Assembly: GCA_025350695.1 (NCBI GenBank)
Contig: JANXXI010000188.1
Coordinates: forward strand, 26,326 to 90,325
Direction of reading: 5' to 3'
DNA length: 64,000 nucleotides
DNA from: Acidobacteriota bacterium
Lineage (GTDB): Bacteria; Acidobacteriota; Terriglobia; Bryobacterales; Bryobacteraceae
Numbering within the stretch: position 1 is the first letter of the stretch; the number at the start of each line of letters is the position of its first letter. Made by a program: the position numbers and the translations under genes. Shown here piece after piece: positions 35,704 to 45,694 of the stretch. The notes under the pieces were generated by a model. The model was not told where the DNA came from, made no database searches, and saw nothing but the letters and a program-made list of their open reading frames with translations.

Positions 35704-36498
35704 ATGCTCGGAGGAGTGCTTTTATTGGCGCAGATTTTGAGCCTCACTGGATTGGTTGGGGATTGGGCGGCCGATATTGAGCGGCTCACCCAATCGAAGA
35801 TCATTGTGATGCGCCTAAGCCCTGGAGAGTTGCCTGCCGATGAGCCGCATCGATCAGTGGCGCGGAAGCATTTTTCAGATCCGGTTTTTCTCCAGATGTT
35901 TTCCGCGGCGCAAGCGCTTAGTTTGAATCCCAACGGTCCGGCGGGTCCGTTCCAGTATATTTTCCTGAATGCAAAATTGGCTCCTCAGGATCAAGGGGCT
36001 TTGAATGGTCTTCTAGGGCATGAGTTAGGGCATCTTTGGATTCGGGCTCTGGGGTATCCAACGCCGCGGTATGCCACCGGTGAGGCGGGGTGTTTGTCGG
36101 TTGCCACGGGGGACGCTTTGCAGCACATTCTGATGCGCGGGGAAATGGACCGGCGGGGGATAGAATGGCGCAGCGGGTCTGTAAATCAGCTAGAGCTTGC
36201 GCTGGCGAAGATGAAAGAGCCTTTACCTAAGGAGCCGGTTAAAACACCTCGCTGTCAAATGCTAGCTCAGATTTCCTTGTGGCTGGATGTGGACCTGGGC
36301 CTCAAGGAAAAAGATTGGAGCCATCGTGAGGAGTTTTTGCAGTTGCTGGGGAAACGTTTTCCGGCAGTGGCTGAGCAGGGTCGCATTTTGTCAAAGGAAT
36401 TGGCGGAGGTGAATCTCGCGGACAAAGACGTGCATCGCAGGGAGTTGCAACGGGTTTTCACGCAGTTGAAGGGGTTCGCCGTTACACAGGTCAATTGA
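35704..36498 (+). CDS. HExxH-containing protein of unknown function
   Basis: The 264-residue protein has an N-terminal signal-like segment (MLGGVLLLAQILSLTGLVG) and the zinc-metallopeptidase motif HELGH inside GALNGLLGHELGHLWIRALG (about residues 100-119). Glu residues downstream (GEAGCLSVATGD) could supply a third ligand, as in gluzincins, but I cannot fix it. The C-terminal 100 residues are helical and charged. It lies 227 bp upstream of mreB on the same strand with a possible promoter between. Confidence 0.6.
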   Translation: MLGGVLLLAQILSLTGLVGDWAADIERLTQSKIIVMRLSPGELPADEPHRSVARKHFSDPVFLQMFSAAQALSLNPNGPAGPFQYIFLNAKLAPQDQGALNGLLGHELGHLWIRALGYPTPRYATGEAGCLSVATGDALQHILMRGEMDRRGIEWRSGSVNQLELALAKMKEPLPKEPVKTPRCQMLAQISLWLDVDLGLKEKDWSHREEFLQLLGKRFPAVAEQGRILSKELAEVNLADKDVHRRELQRVFTQLKGFAVTQVN

Positions 36499-36529
36499 TT
36501 TGGGTTTTTATTTAACAAGTTGAATGCAA

Positions 36530-36558
36530 TTGTGTTGCCCGTCCTAGTGTCCTATGCT
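36530..36558 (+). promoter_or_regulatory. Possible promoter upstream of mreB
   Basis: TTGTGT (36530-36535) and TATGCT (36553-36558) are 17 bp apart, which fits a sigma-70 pair. The hexamers match only partly and the leader would be about 160 nt. Confidence 0.3.
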
Positions 36559-36725
36559 ACAGTTCAGATTGGTCCGACATACGCCGTTCTCCACCAACTC
36601 CTCAACAATTCATTGTGTTGATGTTTGCAGGGGGAATCGATCACATGCTGGTTTTGATCGCACCGGCCGGACAGTAACTTTCCAAAAGCCTTCTCCAGCA
36701 AGGATCGAGGAGTTTTTCCAGGTAC

Positions 36726-37751
36726 ATGAATTTCCGATCGCTGTTTAGCCTATTTTCCTCCGATCTTGCCATAGATCTTGGCACAGCCAACACTTTGGTT
36801 TACGCCAAGGGTAAGGGAATCGTTGTCAACGAACCCTCCATTGTCGCCATCAACAAAACAAACGGCGAAGTAGAAGCGGTTGGCAAAGAAGCCAAGGAAA
36901 TGCTGGGGCGCACTCCAGGCAACATTGTAGCCATCCGCCCGATGAAGGACGGGGTTATCGCCGACTTCAAAGTGACGGAGCGCATGCTGAATTATTTTAT
37001 TCAGAAGGCGCACGGTCGTAAGATGTTGGTTCATCCGCGCATCGTAATTGGCGTACCGAGCGAAATTACGCAAGTAGAAAAACGGGCGGTAATCGATTCG
37101 GCTTACCGCGCTAAAGCGTCCGAAGTTCACTTAGTGGAACAGGCCATGGTAGCGGCCATCGGCGCCGGACTGCCCATCACGGAGCCTTCGGGCAACATGG
37201 TGGTTGACATCGGAGGCGGTACAACGGACGTTGCGGTCATCTCCCTTTCGGGCATTGTCTATGCACGCTCGGTACGTGTCGCGGGCAACGAAATGGACGA
37301 GGCCATCATTCAGTATTTGAAGCGCAAGTACAATCTTCTGATCGGTGAACGCACGGGCGAGCAGATCAAGATGCAAATCGGCTCGGCGTATCCGCTGGAC
37401 CGTCCGCTAACGATGGAGATCAAGGGCCGCAATCTGATTGAAGGCGTGCCCAAGACGTTGACCATTGATGATTCGGAAATTCGTGACGCGCTATCGGAGT
37501 GCATCGCGACTATCATGAACGCAATTCGCGTGGCGCTGGAGCGGACACCGCCTGAACTGTCGGCTGACATCAGCGACAAGGGCATTGTATTGACCGGCGG
37601 TGGGGCGATGATTAAAAACCTGGACAAGCGGATTCGGGAAGAGACCGGTTTGCCGGTTTCTATCGCCGAGGATCCACTGGCCAGCGTGGTACTTGGAACT
37701 GGCAAGATGTTGACTGATTTCAAGCTGCTACGGCGTATCGCCATCGAGTAA
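36726..37751 (+). CDS. mreB: Rod shape-determining actin homologue MreB
   Basis: The 341-residue protein is a full-length MreB with the phosphate-1 box [39 protein letters not shown] (phosphate-2), [11 protein letters not shown] and the adenosine box [12 protein letters not shown]. It forms membrane-bound filaments that place the cell-wall elongation machinery. An N-terminal amphipathic [13 protein letters not shown] precedes the first strand and may tether it to the membrane. It heads the cluster mreB-mreC-mreD-mrdA-rodA-RNase E/G. Confidence 0.97.
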   Translation: MNFRSLFSLFSSDLAIDLGTANTLVYAKGKGIVVNEPSIVAINKTNGEVEAVGKEAKEMLGRTPGNIVAIRPMKDGVIADFKVTERMLNYFIQKAHGRKMLVHPRIVIGVPSEITQVEKRAVIDSAYRAKASEVHLVEQAMVAAIGAGLPITEPSGNMVVDIGGGTTDVAVISLSGIVYARSVRVAGNEMDEAIIQYLKRKYNLLIGERTGEQIKMQIGSAYPLDRPLTMEIKGRNLIEGVPKTLTIDDSEIRDALSECIATIMNAIRVALERTPPELSADISDKGIVLTGGGAMIKNLDKRIREETGLPVSIAEDPLASVVLGTGKMLTDFKLLRRIAIE

Positions 37752-37799
37752 AGTGGTAGAACGGGTGCGTTGGTTTGTAACCGCGGTCCCAACCAAAAG

Positions 37800-38906
37800 A
37801 TGGACGCAATCCTTAGCCGTTATCGAAGTTTAGCTGTGCTTGTCACCGTAATTCTGGCCCAGTTGTTGCTGGTTGCTTATCAGAAAAGCGGGAGCGAGTT
37901 GATGGCGGTCCGTGATCTGGGCATGACGGCGATTGCACCGGCGGCGCAGTTTTTCGAGAACGTCCGTCGCAATACGACCGGTTTTTTTCAAAACTACTTT
38001 ATTTTGGTGGACCTGCGGGAAGACAACAAAAAACTTAGAGACGAATTAGGCAAATTCAAGCTGGAGAATCAGTTCCTAAAGAACGAAATTCAGATGGCTG
38101 ACCGTGTGCTTTCGCTCAGCAAGTTTCAAACTAAGACGCCATCAAGAACCGTTGCGGCGCGGATCATCATCACCGGAGCCGGCAGCAATTCCCGGATCTG
38201 GGTGGTTGACAGGGGAACCAGTAGCGGAGTGCAGCGAGGCATGGCGGTAATCACCCAGGATGGAATTGTGGGCAAGGTCGTGAATGCCTTTTCGACGACG
38301 TCACAGGTCCTGTTGATTACAGATGCCAACTTTGCCGCCGGGGTGATCTCGCAGAAGGGCCGTGTGCATGGGACGTTGCGAGGCATTGGACAGAGCCGCG
38401 TGATGGTGGATCACATTCAAAACGAAGACAAGGTGGAAAAGGACGAGGAATTTTTCACGTCAGGTGAGGATCGTATTTTCCCGAAGGGATTACCCGCGGG
38501 CAGAGTCGAGATTGTGCGTCCCGGCCCAACGTTCAAGGAAATTCAATTTGTGCCTACATCCCTGCAGTCGATGTTGGAAGAAGTGTTGATTGTAACGGAA
38601 GGGGTTCATCAGCGGATTCCCGATGCCCTTCCTGGATTGCAATCTCCGGTTTATTTGCAGCAGCCTTTGCCACCGGCATTCAGTGAAAAGCCGCGACCCC
38701 GTGAAGAGATAATCAACAGTATGAAGACGGACGCCGATAGGCTGCGCGAGCGTTATTTAGGAATCGGATCGAAGCAAACCGCACCGGGTCAACCTGCGCC
38801 TGACTACAATCAGCAGCCACCGCCGCCTAGGCCTATTTTGCCCGGGGCGCAGGCTCCGGCGACTGGTTCGGTGCCGCCAAATCCCGGGGCGGCAGCACAA
38901 CGATGA
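37800..38906 (+). CDS. mreC: Rod shape-determining protein MreC
   Basis: From ATG 37800 the protein has 368 residues: one membrane segment (about residues 8-27), a coiled coil (ILVDLREDNKKLRDELGKFK, LENQFLKNEIQ), then the two small beta barrels (ARIIITGAGSNSRIWVVDRG, AVITQDGIVGKVVNA, GVISQKGRVHGTLRGIGQS) typical of MreC. MreC links MreB to PBP2 and RodA. The C-terminal 110 residues are an extra Pro/Gln-rich tail (QQPLPPAFSEKPRPREE; QQPPPPRPILPGAQ) that exceeds the usual length. TTG 37770 is a poorer start. It overlaps mreD by 4 bp. Confidence 0.92.
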   Translation: MDAILSRYRSLAVLVTVILAQLLLVAYQKSGSELMAVRDLGMTAIAPAAQFFENVRRNTTGFFQNYFILVDLREDNKKLRDELGKFKLENQFLKNEIQMADRVLSLSKFQTKTPSRTVAARIIITGAGSNSRIWVVDRGTSSGVQRGMAVITQDGIVGKVVNAFSTTSQVLLITDANFAAGVISQKGRVHGTLRGIGQSRVMVDHIQNEDKVEKDEEFFTSGEDRIFPKGLPAGRVEIVRPGPTFKEIQFVPTSLQSMLEEVLIVTEGVHQRIPDALPGLQSPVYLQQPLPPAFSEKPRPREEIINSMKTDADRLRERYLGIGSKQTAPGQPAPDYNQQPPPPRPILPGAQAPATGSVPPNPGAAAQR

Positions 38907-39442
38907 GTCAATATTCCAATCAAGTGCTGATTGATCATCGGGGTAAGGATCCGGCCACGAAATTCAAGCCTGTGGTGATGCCGTTGGTCTCTTTGGCCGC
39001 CATTTTGTTCTGGGTCTACGTGCCGATGTTTTTCCAGTATTTGTCCTATCTGGAACTGCCGCTACTGGTTACCGTGTATTTTTCGTTGATGAAGCATAAC
39101 CAGATCATGGGCACGCTGAGTGGGGCCGTTATCGGTTTGGTGCAGGATGCGCTGGCGATCTCACAGTATCCGCTGGGTATGTACGGAATAACAAAAACCC
39201 TGGTGGGTTACTTTGCTTCGTCGCTGAGTCTTCGCTTCGACGTGGATAATCACATGCTGCGGTTTGTGGTTGCGTTGTTTTTCTACTTATTTCATTCTTT
39301 GATGTATTGGGTTTTGACGAGTGCGCTACTGGGTCAGTCCGGAGGGTTCGCGTTTCCGGAAGTTCTTCTGGCGGCTGTACTGAATGCCGCAACAGCCGTC
39401 CCGTTGTTCGCGATCTTAGATAAACTAAAGCAGAGAGCATAG
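38903..39442 (+). CDS. mreD: Rod shape-determining protein MreD
   Basis: The 179-residue protein has about five membrane segments after a polar N-terminus of 22 residues (SLAAILFWVYVPMFFQYLSY, LPLLVTVYFSL, GTLSGAVIGLVQDAL, LRFVVALFFYLFHSLMYWVL, LLAAVLNAATAVPLFAIL) and the MreD-type motif GLVQDALAISQYPLGMYGI. Position and overlap with mreC (ATGA) support the call; MreD is poorly conserved. mrdA follows 85 bp later. Confidence 0.9.
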   Translation: MSQYSNQVLIDHRGKDPATKFKPVVMPLVSLAAILFWVYVPMFFQYLSYLELPLLVTVYFSLMKHNQIMGTLSGAVIGLVQDALAISQYPLGMYGITKTLVGYFASSLSLRFDVDNHMLRFVVALFFYLFHSLMYWVLTSALLGQSGGFAFPEVLLAAVLNAATAVPLFAILDKLKQRA

Positions 39443-39527
39443 ATCGTAGGCCGCTCCCTTACGGTCACGGCTCGTTGGGTTGCATCGCAGAAGTGAGGCG
39501 CGGTATTCGAGTTGAAAATTTATACCA

Positions 39528-41405
39528 GTGATTAATCCATTTGGCTTCAAAAACCGGGAAATCGAATTCAAGGACAAGGCGCTGTTGCGTGACGACCCGA
39601 AATTCGCCACCAACAAGATCGTGATTTTCCAGGGCGTAACGATCACCGTCTTCCTATTTCTGATTGCTGGTTTTTGGCGGTTGCAAGTTCTGGAAGTGGC
39701 CACCTACAGGGAAGCGGCGGATAAGAATATTATCAAATCCATTCCGATTCGCGCTCCGCGCGGCAAGATTTTGGACCGTGACGGGCGTGTCATCGTCGAC
39801 AGTCATACTTCATTTTCGGCCATCCTTTCGAGATCCGCTTACAACGAAGCTCATTTACCGGCGATTGCAGAAGGGCTCCACATGGAGATGGAAGAACTCG
39901 AAGCCAGACTAAGCCGTTTCCGCAAGCAGCCTAGCTACAAGACCGTGGAAATCAAAGAAGGGTTGACGCCGGGAGAAGTTCAGTTTGTCGAGTCGCACAA
40001 CGATCCGGATACTTTTCCTGAGCTTGAATTAATCCAATCCTATCGGCGCATGTATCCCCAACACGGTTTGGGTGCGCACGTGATCGGCTATACGGGAGAG
40101 GTAAGCGAAGCTGAGTTGGCGAATTCGGATTTCGCGCAATTCAACCAGGGAGACGTGGTCGGTAAGGCGGGGATTGAACGCTACTACAACGACATGATGA
40201 TGGGGCAAGACGGTGTGCGAAGTTTTGTAGTCAACAACAGAGGACAGATCCAGAAGACGCTGTCTCACACGCAGGCGGTTCCCGGCAAGACGATCCAACT
40301 GACGCTTGATTTGGATTTGCAGATTGCGGCGGAATTTGCGTTGGGCGGCAGGCGCGGTTCCGTAGTTGCTCTTGATCCTCGCACCGGCGAAGTGTTGGCG
40401 ATGGTTTCCAGCCCAACATATGATCTGACCAAATTCGCCGGGCGCATCAACAAGACCGATTGGAACGAGATCATCAACAATCCGGATAACCCACTGTTGA
40501 ATCGCGCGATTCAAGCGCAATTGTCTCCCGGTTCAACATTCAAGCCGATCGTCGCGATGGCTGCGCTCGAAGCGGGAGTCATTGACGAGAACACGACTTT
40601 CCATTGCGCGGGCGGGCAAAGCTTTTACGGGACCTATCGGCATTGTCACAACAAAACCGGCCATGGCAACGTATCGTTGCGCTATGCCTTGGCGCAATCT
40701 TGCGACGTTTATTTTTATAACGTGGGGGACCGGCTGGGAATTGACCGTCTGGCTGAATACGCGGCGATGACCGGTGTTGGCCAGAAAACTGAAATCGATT
40801 TGCCGAGCGAGAAGGCGGGGATCATGCCCTCCACGGCTTGGAAGGCTCGTAGCGTCCGGACGAAATGGTTTGCTGGGGAAACCATTTCCGTGGCAATCGG
40901 GCAGGGCGCTCTGACGGTGACTCCACTGCAACTGGCGTCGTCGGTTGGCGGCATTGCGATGGGGGCAATATGGCATCGGCCTCATTTGCTTAAGGATCAG
41001 CCGGACCTGCCGGCAGCTCGAAAAGCTTCCTGGTCGCCGGGTCACATCTTGAGCGTCGTGGGCGGGATGTACAGTGTTGTCAATGATGGGTATGGAACGG
41101 CGAACGCGGCGAGGTTACCGGGAATTGAATTCTGCGGGAAGACGGGGACGGCGCAACTGGTGTCAAACGCTTATGTGGAAAAACACGGTGGGAAGGTTAA
41201 GGACAATGCCTGGTTTGTGGGGTTTGCGCCACGGCAGAATCCCGAGATCGTGGTGGCTGCGCTGTTTGAGGCGGGGGAGCATGGCAAGGATGCTTCCGTG
41301 ATTGCCCGCAATGTTGTGAAGGCCTATTTTGATAAGAAGGCTAGGACTAGGCGGCCTCCTCAAGTGGCAGTACTGCCGTTTGCCGCAAGACCGGGCGAAA
41401 ACTAA
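39528..41405 (+). CDS. mrdA: Penicillin-binding protein 2 (transpeptidase)
   Basis: GTG 39528 opens a 625-residue class B PBP with one membrane segment (about residues 31-52), the dimerisation domain (RAPRGKILDRDGRVIVDSHT), and the transpeptidase motifs STFK (about 336-339), SCD (about 391-393) and KTG (about 538-540). It cross-links lateral wall peptidoglycan with RodA. The stop shares one base with the rodA ATG. The C-terminal tail (RTRRPPQVAVLPFAARPGEN) is basic and Pro-rich. Confidence 0.95.
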   Translation: MINPFGFKNREIEFKDKALLRDDPKFATNKIVIFQGVTITVFLFLIAGFWRLQVLEVATYREAADKNIIKSIPIRAPRGKILDRDGRVIVDSHTSFSAILSRSAYNEAHLPAIAEGLHMEMEELEARLSRFRKQPSYKTVEIKEGLTPGEVQFVESHNDPDTFPELELIQSYRRMYPQHGLGAHVIGYTGEVSEAELANSDFAQFNQGDVVGKAGIERYYNDMMMGQDGVRSFVVNNRGQIQKTLSHTQAVPGKTIQLTLDLDLQIAAEFALGGRRGSVVALDPRTGEVLAMVSSPTYDLTKFAGRINKTDWNEIINNPDNPLLNRAIQAQLSPGSTFKPIVAMAALEAGVIDENTTFHCAGGQSFYGTYRHCHNKTGHGNVSLRYALAQSCDVYFYNVGDRLGIDRLAEYAAMTGVGQKTEIDLPSEKAGIMPSTAWKARSVRTKWFAGETISVAIGQGALTVTPLQLASSVGGIAMGAIWHRPHLLKDQPDLPAARKASWSPGHILSVVGGMYSVVNDGYGTANAARLPGIEFCGKTGTAQLVSNAYVEKHGGKVKDNAWFVGFAPRQNPEIVVAALFEAGEHGKDASVIARNVVKAYFDKKARTRRPPQVAVLPFAARPGEN

Positions 41406-42499
41406 TGGCGACATACCGTAGCCTGAAAGACATTGATTGGGCCATGATGTTTCTAACTCTATGTTTGTGCCTGATTGGAGTTCTTCAAATCTATAGCGTC
41501 ACCCATGCGACGCCTGCATGGAGGGACGCATGGTGGAAGCAGATCCTATTTCTGATCACTGGTTTGCTTCTGATGTGGCTTATTATGGTGATCGATTACC
41601 ATACTCTTTTAGGGCAAACTCCCGTGTTCTATGCCTTGACTCTATTCCTGTTGGTACTCACTTTTGCGATCGGGAAAAGGGTGTTAGGAGCGGGGCGGTG
41701 GATTCCGCTTCCATTGGGGTTGCATTTTCAGGTCTCGGAATTCGCTAAACTAGTAATCGTGTTACTCGTAGCCCGGTTCTTGACCGAGCTTAAAAAGGAT
41801 ACAGTTGAATTTTGGGATGTAATACGTATGATCGGGTTGGTGGGTTTGCCGATGGTGCTGGTTATGAAGCAGCCAGACCTGGGCACTTCGTTGACGTACC
41901 TGCCTCCGCTGATTGTCGGGATATTTTTAGCAGGTCTGCGATGGCAATATGTCGCAGGTTTTCTGTTGCTTGTGGGCATTGCATCGCCCCTGGGTTATAT
42001 GATGATGAGGCCATACCAGAAATCCCGTTTGGAAGTTTTCCTCAATCCAAACTTGGATCCTCAGGGAGAGGGCTATCAGATTATTCAATCCAAAATCGCG
42101 GTTGGGCAGGGCGGGATGTGGGGCAGGGGCGCAACGCAAGGTTCGCAGACGCAGCTCAAATTTTTGCCGGTCCCGCACACCGATTTTATTTTCTCCACTT
42201 TCGCCGAGGAGCACGGGTTCGTCGGCGTGGTGGTCACATTGGGTTTGTATTTCCTTCTGCTCATGCAGATTGTGCAAAACGCACAAACAGCGCCCGACCG
42301 GGCTGGCATGTATCTCTGCATGGGAGTAGCGTCGGTGATCTTGTTACATGTGCTGGTCAACGTAGGGATGGTGGTGGGACAGATGCCGGTAACGGGCATT
42401 CCATTGCCTCTTCTTTCCTACGGAGGGTCCAGCATTTGGAGCATGTTTTTAATGTTGGGGCTGGTCAATAACGTCCGGCTACGCAGGTTTGTAAACTAA
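41405..42499 (+). CDS. rodA: Peptidoglycan polymerase RodA (SEDS family)
   Basis: The 364-residue protein has about ten membrane segments and the SEDS signatures GRWIPLPLGLHFQVSEFAKL, MKQPDLGTSLTYLP with the catalytic Asp, TDFIFSTFAEEHGFVG, and the final PVTGIPLPLLSYGGSSIWSM. RodA polymerises glycan strands for elongation together with PBP2 encoded just before. Start and previous stop overlap by one base. The 270 bp after it (42500-42769) carry no gene; a TTGACA at 42674-42679 has no convincing -10 partner. Confidence 0.96.
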   Translation: MATYRSLKDIDWAMMFLTLCLCLIGVLQIYSVTHATPAWRDAWWKQILFLITGLLLMWLIMVIDYHTLLGQTPVFYALTLFLLVLTFAIGKRVLGAGRWIPLPLGLHFQVSEFAKLVIVLLVARFLTELKKDTVEFWDVIRMIGLVGLPMVLVMKQPDLGTSLTYLPPLIVGIFLAGLRWQYVAGFLLLVGIASPLGYMMMRPYQKSRLEVFLNPNLDPQGEGYQIIQSKIAVGQGGMWGRGATQGSQTQLKFLPVPHTDFIFSTFAEEHGFVGVVVTLGLYFLLLMQIVQNAQTAPDRAGMYLCMGVASVILLHVLVNVGMVVGQMPVTGIPLPLLSYGGSSIWSMFLMLGLVNNVRLRRFVN

Positions 42500-42769
42500 G
42501 CAGTTTTTTGGTTTATCAGTTTTTGAATTTTATAAGAGGCAAGCGGCGGTTGCTCGCATTGCGAGACTTTGGGATTAACAGTGGATGGGCTCTATAGGCT
42601 CTCCTGTGGCGCGGATGAGATTTATCCGGCAGGACTGAGGCATTTAGTTTGGTGTTTTGAGCATTCTCCACCAGACTTGACAGAATCAGGATTTAGTAGT
42701 TTTTAGCCACGAAGTTGGATTCCAGACTCACCAGCAGTTGAGCTCCTCGCCCAAGCACGGAGAGTTGCA

Positions 42770-45676
42770 ATGAGCAAGGAATTAGTGATCTCCTCGAATC
42801 GCCACGAGACAAAAGTGGCGGTCCTAGAGGACGATCAATTAGTAGAATTATTTTTTCAGCGGGCCAACGAGTATTCACTGGCCGGCAGCATTCACAAAGG
42901 CAGAGTGACACGGGTTCTTCCGGGCATGCAGTCGGCGTTTGTCGACTTGGGCTTGGAGCGTGACTGTTTCCTCTACGTCACCGATTTCTTTGAAGAGAAT
43001 GATGATGTGGATAGCATGGAGGACGCCAAGCCTTCAGTGGTTTCAGCGGCGGGTGGTCGGGATCGCGACCGGGATAGAGATCGGGACCGCGGGTCTAGAG
43101 ACCGTGGCGGTAGGGACCGAGATCGAGGACGCGGAAGGGATCGTGGCGCGTTCGTTGCGGCTCCCGTTGTAACGCAAGAACCGGTAGCCGAAGTTGCCGA
43201 AGCCGCGGAACCAGTGGAAGCTGCTGCTATAGTCGAAGGAGAAGTTGCAGGCTCGGAGGCGACGGCGGTGGGCGCGCCAGGCGAGTCGGCCGAAGATCGT
43301 CGTGGACGACGCAGACGACGGGGACGCAGAGGCCGCGCGGGCGGATTTCCGGAATCAAAGTATGCCAGTGTTACTGGTGAAGCCGAAGAAAGGGAAGAGG
43401 CCGGCGACGAAGAACCGGCAGTGGCGGAGGCCGCAGAAGCAGTTGAAGTTCCGGTCGCTACTGAAGAAGTATTTTTGCTACCGGGTGAATCGTTACGCAA
43501 GTACCGTGGAGGCGCGCAACCGGCTCCAGTCGAGAAGCGTCACAATGAACCGTCGCGGGAACCTTTCCGGAATCGCGGACCTCGCCGCGAGGAGCCAAAG
43601 CGTGAGCCAGCTGCTCGTGTTGAGAAGGCGGTTGCTTCGGTAGTCGAGAGCCATTCAGCGCCAGAATTCCATCATCACCACGAACAAGTTGAGCCAGAGG
43701 CTGTCATACAGCAGGTTGCCGTGGAAACGCATCGTTTAGCACCGCATCAAGTTGAAGAGGCGCATCACCCCGACAGGCATCACGTGGTCGAACTGCATCA
43801 TCTTGAACCAGAGATGCGGGAATTGACGAATCCCGAGATTCAGGTCATTCAAGAGAATCGGGTTGAAGCCGCGGAAGAGGCTGCCTATGCGGCTCTCGAA
43901 CAGGAAAAAGGCGTAACGTCGTTGGTTGCCGCGGCTGGTTCGCATGAAGCGCTGTCGGTAGTCGAAGTTCTGGAAAATGCCGACATCACTGAAGCGGAAG
44001 CACATCATCATGAAATTCATCTCCATGAGCTAGGCAGCTTTGACAGCGCCGCTGAAGAGTTGGACGACGATGGCAATGAAGGGGAATTGGCGACAGATGG
44101 CGCGGGCAAGGAAGGAGTTGATCCGGCACAGGCGCCGCAAGGCTTAACAGCCTCAGTGCGGGACCGGGACCGCAATGCACGCTTTCAGCAATCTCGTGGC
44201 CGCCGCGGACGCCGTGGCCGCCGCGGAGAACCGGACAATCGTGGACCTCGTCCGGAAGGGGAAGCCGCTGCCGCTCCTGTAATCGAGGGGGCGGCTCTTG
44301 GAGTGGAACGTCCGGATCGTTCGGCTGAAAGACCGGAACGTGGTGACAGGCCCGAACGCACTGAACGGCCGGAACGCTTTGAACGGTCGGAACGCCCTGA
44401 AAGAGCTGAACGTACTGAAAGATCTGAAAGGTCTGAAAGAGATCGTGGTGGACGTCCAAGCCGTCCGCCGATGCCTTCGATTACGGATTTGTTGAAACCT
44501 GGACAGGAAATTTTGGTGCAGGTGGCAAAGGAACCGATCGGGCAAAAGGGCGCTCGAATTACTTCACACATCGCGCTGCCGGGCCGCTACTGCGTGTTCA
44601 TGCCGACGGTGGAACACATGGGCGTTTCTCGCAAGATTGCAAGTGACGACGAGCGGTTGCGGTTGAAGAAAATTCTGCAAGCGCAGCGTGGGGCACTTTC
44701 CGGCGGATTTATCATTCGTACGGCAGGGGAAGGGAAGAGCGAAGAAGAGATCACCTCAGACATGCTATTCCTGCACAGCTTGTGGATGGATCTGAAGGCC
44801 AAGGCCGAGCGTAAACCGGCCCCTGTGCTGGTGCATCATGACTTGGATATTGTACAGAGGATCATTCGCGATCAACTGACCACAACCTTCAAGAACATCT
44901 GGTTGGACAACGAAGAGTTGTATGAATCGACCGTGCACTTTGTGGAACGGTTCCAACCTGCCTTAATGAACCGGGTGCGCTTATACACGCGTCCAACGCC
45001 GATCTTCGATCACTTCGCAGTGACTACCGAGCTTGAGAAGGCTCTGCGTCCGAAGGTTTGGTTGAAGAGCGGCGGATACATTGTCATCAACCAGACGGAA
45101 GCTTTAGTGGCAATTGACGTCAACACCGGAAAGTTCGTTGGTAAGTCCAATCGACTGGAAGACACGATCGTCAAGACCAACACGGAAGCGGTGAAGGAAA
45201 TTGTACGGCAGATGCGGCTGCGCGATCTAGGCGGCATCATAGTGGTTGACTTCATCGACATGGATGAACGTAAGAACCGGGCGAAGGTTATGCAGACGCT
45301 GGAAGAAGCTATGCGTAGCGATCGGGCTCCCTACAAGATTCTTCAGTTCAACGATTTCGGGTTGGTGGCAATTACTCGCAAGCGCGTGAAGCAGAGCCTG
45401 GAGCGTACATTGTGCGCGCCATGCCCATATTGTGAAGGCGCAGGTTATGTGAAGAGTGTCCAGACTGTGATTGGCGAAATTCTGACGGAAGCGACGAAGA
45501 TGGCCAAAGTGTTTGACGGCAAGGACGTAATCTTGCGCGTGAATCCGGAATTGGCCAAGGTGCTTAAGTCGACCGAGACGCATTTCCTGCAAGAACTAGA
45601 AGAAATTTTAGGCAAGCCGGTGATGGTGAAGGGCGACCCGGCGGTGCATCAAGAGAAGTTCGACATGGCGTCCTAA
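42770..45676 (+). CDS. rng: Ribonuclease E/G with large disordered insert in the S1 domain
   Basis: The 968-residue protein starts like RNase E/G (MSKELVISSNRHETKVAVLE, then S1: GSIHKGRVTRVLPGMQSAFV, DCFLYVTDFFEE). At about residue 78 the S1 domain is broken by about 490 residues of low complexity: RD and RG runs, a Glu/Ala part, a His-rich part and ER/PER repeats. S1 resumes at ITDLLKPGQEILVQVAKEP. The catalytic domain follows with LVAIDVNTGKFVGK and GGIIVVDFIDMDERKNRAKV (metal-binding Asp residues) and the zinc-link CAPCPYCEGAG. It ends without the long C-terminal tail of E. coli RNase E. It cuts single-stranded RNA, including rRNA and mRNA. Confidence 0.92.
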   Translation: MSKELVISSNRHETKVAVLEDDQLVELFFQRANEYSLAGSIHKGRVTRVLPGMQSAFVDLGLERDCFLYVTDFFEENDDVDSMEDAKPSVVSAAGGRDRDRDRDRDRGSRDRGGRDRDRGRGRDRGAFVAAPVVTQEPVAEVAEAAEPVEAAAIVEGEVAGSEATAVGAPGESAEDRRGRRRRRGRRGRAGGFPESKYASVTGEAEEREEAGDEEPAVAEAAEAVEVPVATEEVFLLPGESLRKYRGGAQPAPVEKRHNEPSREPFRNRGPRREEPKREPAARVEKAVASVVESHSAPEFHHHHEQVEPEAVIQQVAVETHRLAPHQVEEAHHPDRHHVVELHHLEPEMRELTNPEIQVIQENRVEAAEEAAYAALEQEKGVTSLVAAAGSHEALSVVEVLENADITEAEAHHHEIHLHELGSFDSAAEELDDDGNEGELATDGAGKEGVDPAQAPQGLTASVRDRDRNARFQQSRGRRGRRGRRGEPDNRGPRPEGEAAAAPVIEGAALGVERPDRSAERPERGDRPERTERPERFERSERPERAERTERSERSERDRGGRPSRPPMPSITDLLKPGQEILVQVAKEPIGQKGARITSHIALPGRYCVFMPTVEHMGVSRKIASDDERLRLKKILQAQRGALSGGFIIRTAGEGKSEEEITSDMLFLHSLWMDLKAKAERKPAPVLVHHDLDIVQRIIRDQLTTTFKNIWLDNEELYESTVHFVERFQPALMNRVRLYTRPTPIFDHFAVTTELEKALRPKVWLKSGGYIVINQTEALVAIDVNTGKFVGKSNRLEDTIVKTNTEAVKEIVRQMRLRDLGGIIVVDFIDMDERKNRAKVMQTLEEAMRSDRAPYKILQFNDFGLVAITRKRVKQSLERTLCAPCPYCEGAGYVKSVQTVIGEILTEATKMAKVFDGKDVILRVNPELAKVLKSTETHFLQELEEILGKPVMVKGDPAVHQEKFDMAS

Positions 45677-45694
45677 GCCAGTGGCAAAATAGTC

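Noticed and set aside
37128..37136. TTCACTTA inside mreB as a further copy of the dispersed repeat
   Set aside because: Only eight bases match, inside conserved codons, with no hairpin nearby.
42674..42720. TTGACA upstream of the RNase gene as a promoter
   Set aside because: No acceptable -10 hexamer lies 16-18 bp downstream.
43050..43150. Tandem DNA repeats as a CRISPR array in the RNase gene
   Set aside because: The repeats are short coding runs for Arg/Asp and Arg/Gly without spacers; no CRISPR array is visible in the window.
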